From Eubacterium sp. (GTDB lineage: Bacteria > Bacillota > Clostridia > Lachnospirales > CAG-274), in NCBI GenBank assembly GCA_020859645.1, contig JAJBVU010000121.1, forward strand, positions 1 to 6,428: DNA of 6,428 bases. Direction: 5' to 3'. This document shows, one piece after another, positions 6,184 through 6,428 of this stretch (position 1 is the stretch's first letter; every line of letters starts with the position of its first letter). A model generated the notes under the pieces. It did not search any database. It was given only the letters and a program-made list of their open reading frames with translations, and was not told the DNA's origin. The position numbers and the translations under genes were made by a program.

Positions 6184-6428
6184 AAATCATCATTCCTTTC
6201 CAAAAAATCCTTTAAATTGTTTTTAGCTTTATTAATTTCTTTTTTAGGAGCTTTTTGAGATTTTTTTATATAGTAATGAAGCAATACAAAAGTATTGTCT
6301 TTCCAATAAAAGAAAAATATTCTGTTAGATAATGGTCTGAGTTCCCAAATATCTCCGTCAATGTGTTTTACTATAGGTTCACCTATTCTTGTACCGTATT
6401 CACTTAAAACAGATATATAGGCTAATAT
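6180..6428 (-). CDS. higB: HigB/RelE-type toxin, Gp49-like, N-terminus cut by window edge
   Basis: An open frame runs without a stop from the window edge to a TGA at 6182-6180, giving the last 82 residues of a protein; the start is outside. The visible part fits the phage-derived Gp49-like/HigB family of RelE-fold mRNA interferases, which cut mRNA on the ribosome. Its features are EYGTRIGEP (10-18 of the visible part), KHIDGDIWELRP (21-32, a central strand with conserved W-E-L-R), NRIFFFYW (35-42), FVLLHYYIKKSQKAPKKEI (47-65) and a Lys-rich C-terminal helix. Members are usually about 105-120 residues, so roughly 25-35 are probably missing. It is followed by, and overlaps by four bases, the Xre antitoxin, which supports the assignment. 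The frame shows no break, so it is probably functional. Confidence 0.85.
   Translation of the reverse strand: MLAYISVLSEYGTRIGEPIVKHIDGDIWELRPLSNRIFFFYWKDNTFVLLHYYIKKSQKAPKKEINKAKNNLKDFLERNDDL
6282..6297. repeat. Small inverted repeat inside the toxin gene
   Basis: CAATAC (6282-6287) and GTATTG (6292-6297) form a perfect 6-bp stem around an AAAA loop within the toxin coding sequence. It could be a minor RNA hairpin; no function can be read from it. Confidence 0.3.

Noticed and set aside
1..6428. CRISPR arrays, tRNA or rRNA genes, insertion sequences and riboswitches.
   Set aside because: No regularly spaced repeats, no clover-leaf-like sequences, no transposase frames and no long structured leader were seen on either strand.

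Overview
The window looks like chromosomal DNA from a Bacillota (Firmicutes) bacterium, most likely an anaerobic, gut-type clostridium. The evidence is a contiguous mcsA-mcsB-clpC operon, a near-perfect CIRCE heat-shock operator, strong Shine-Dalgarno sites and AT-rich intergenic DNA. The genus cannot be named from this sequence alone.

Layout from left to right. Bases 1-199 hold an intrinsic terminator for a gene outside the window, then a good sigma-A-type promoter. This promoter drives a monocistronic glycoside hydrolase family 28 (polygalacturonase-like) gene at 200-1570, which has no signal peptide and so probably acts on imported pectic oligosaccharides. The 212-base gap at 1571-1782 holds a weak terminator, an A-rich tract, a small hairpin, a tentative -10 box and the CIRCE operator. 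Next come three tightly packed genes: mcsA (1783-2340), mcsB (2342-3310) and clpC (3326-5800). They encode the zinc-finger activator, the protein-arginine kinase and the AAA+ unfoldase of the phospho-arginine/ClpCP protein quality-control pathway. McsA activates McsB, McsB phosphorylates arginines on damaged proteins, and the ClpC N-domain recognises the mark and feeds the protein to ClpP, which is not in this window. A strong hairpin at 5830-5868 ends the operon and can also terminate transcripts arriving from the opposite strand.

On the minus strand, converging on clpC, is a HigBA/RelE-type toxin-antitoxin pair. The antitoxin (5896-6183) is complete. The toxin (6180-6428) is cut off at its N-terminus by the window edge, and the two genes overlap by four bases.

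The main points of interest are regulatory and structural variations on known systems rather than a clearly new system. The operon carries a CIRCE (HrcA) site and has no ctsR in front of it, whereas the classical Bacillus operon starts with ctsR. McsB appears to have lost the Arg-Asp pair of its phospho-arginine-sensing C-terminal motif and has a short N-terminus. The GH28 enzyme has Lys in place of the usual active-site Arg.
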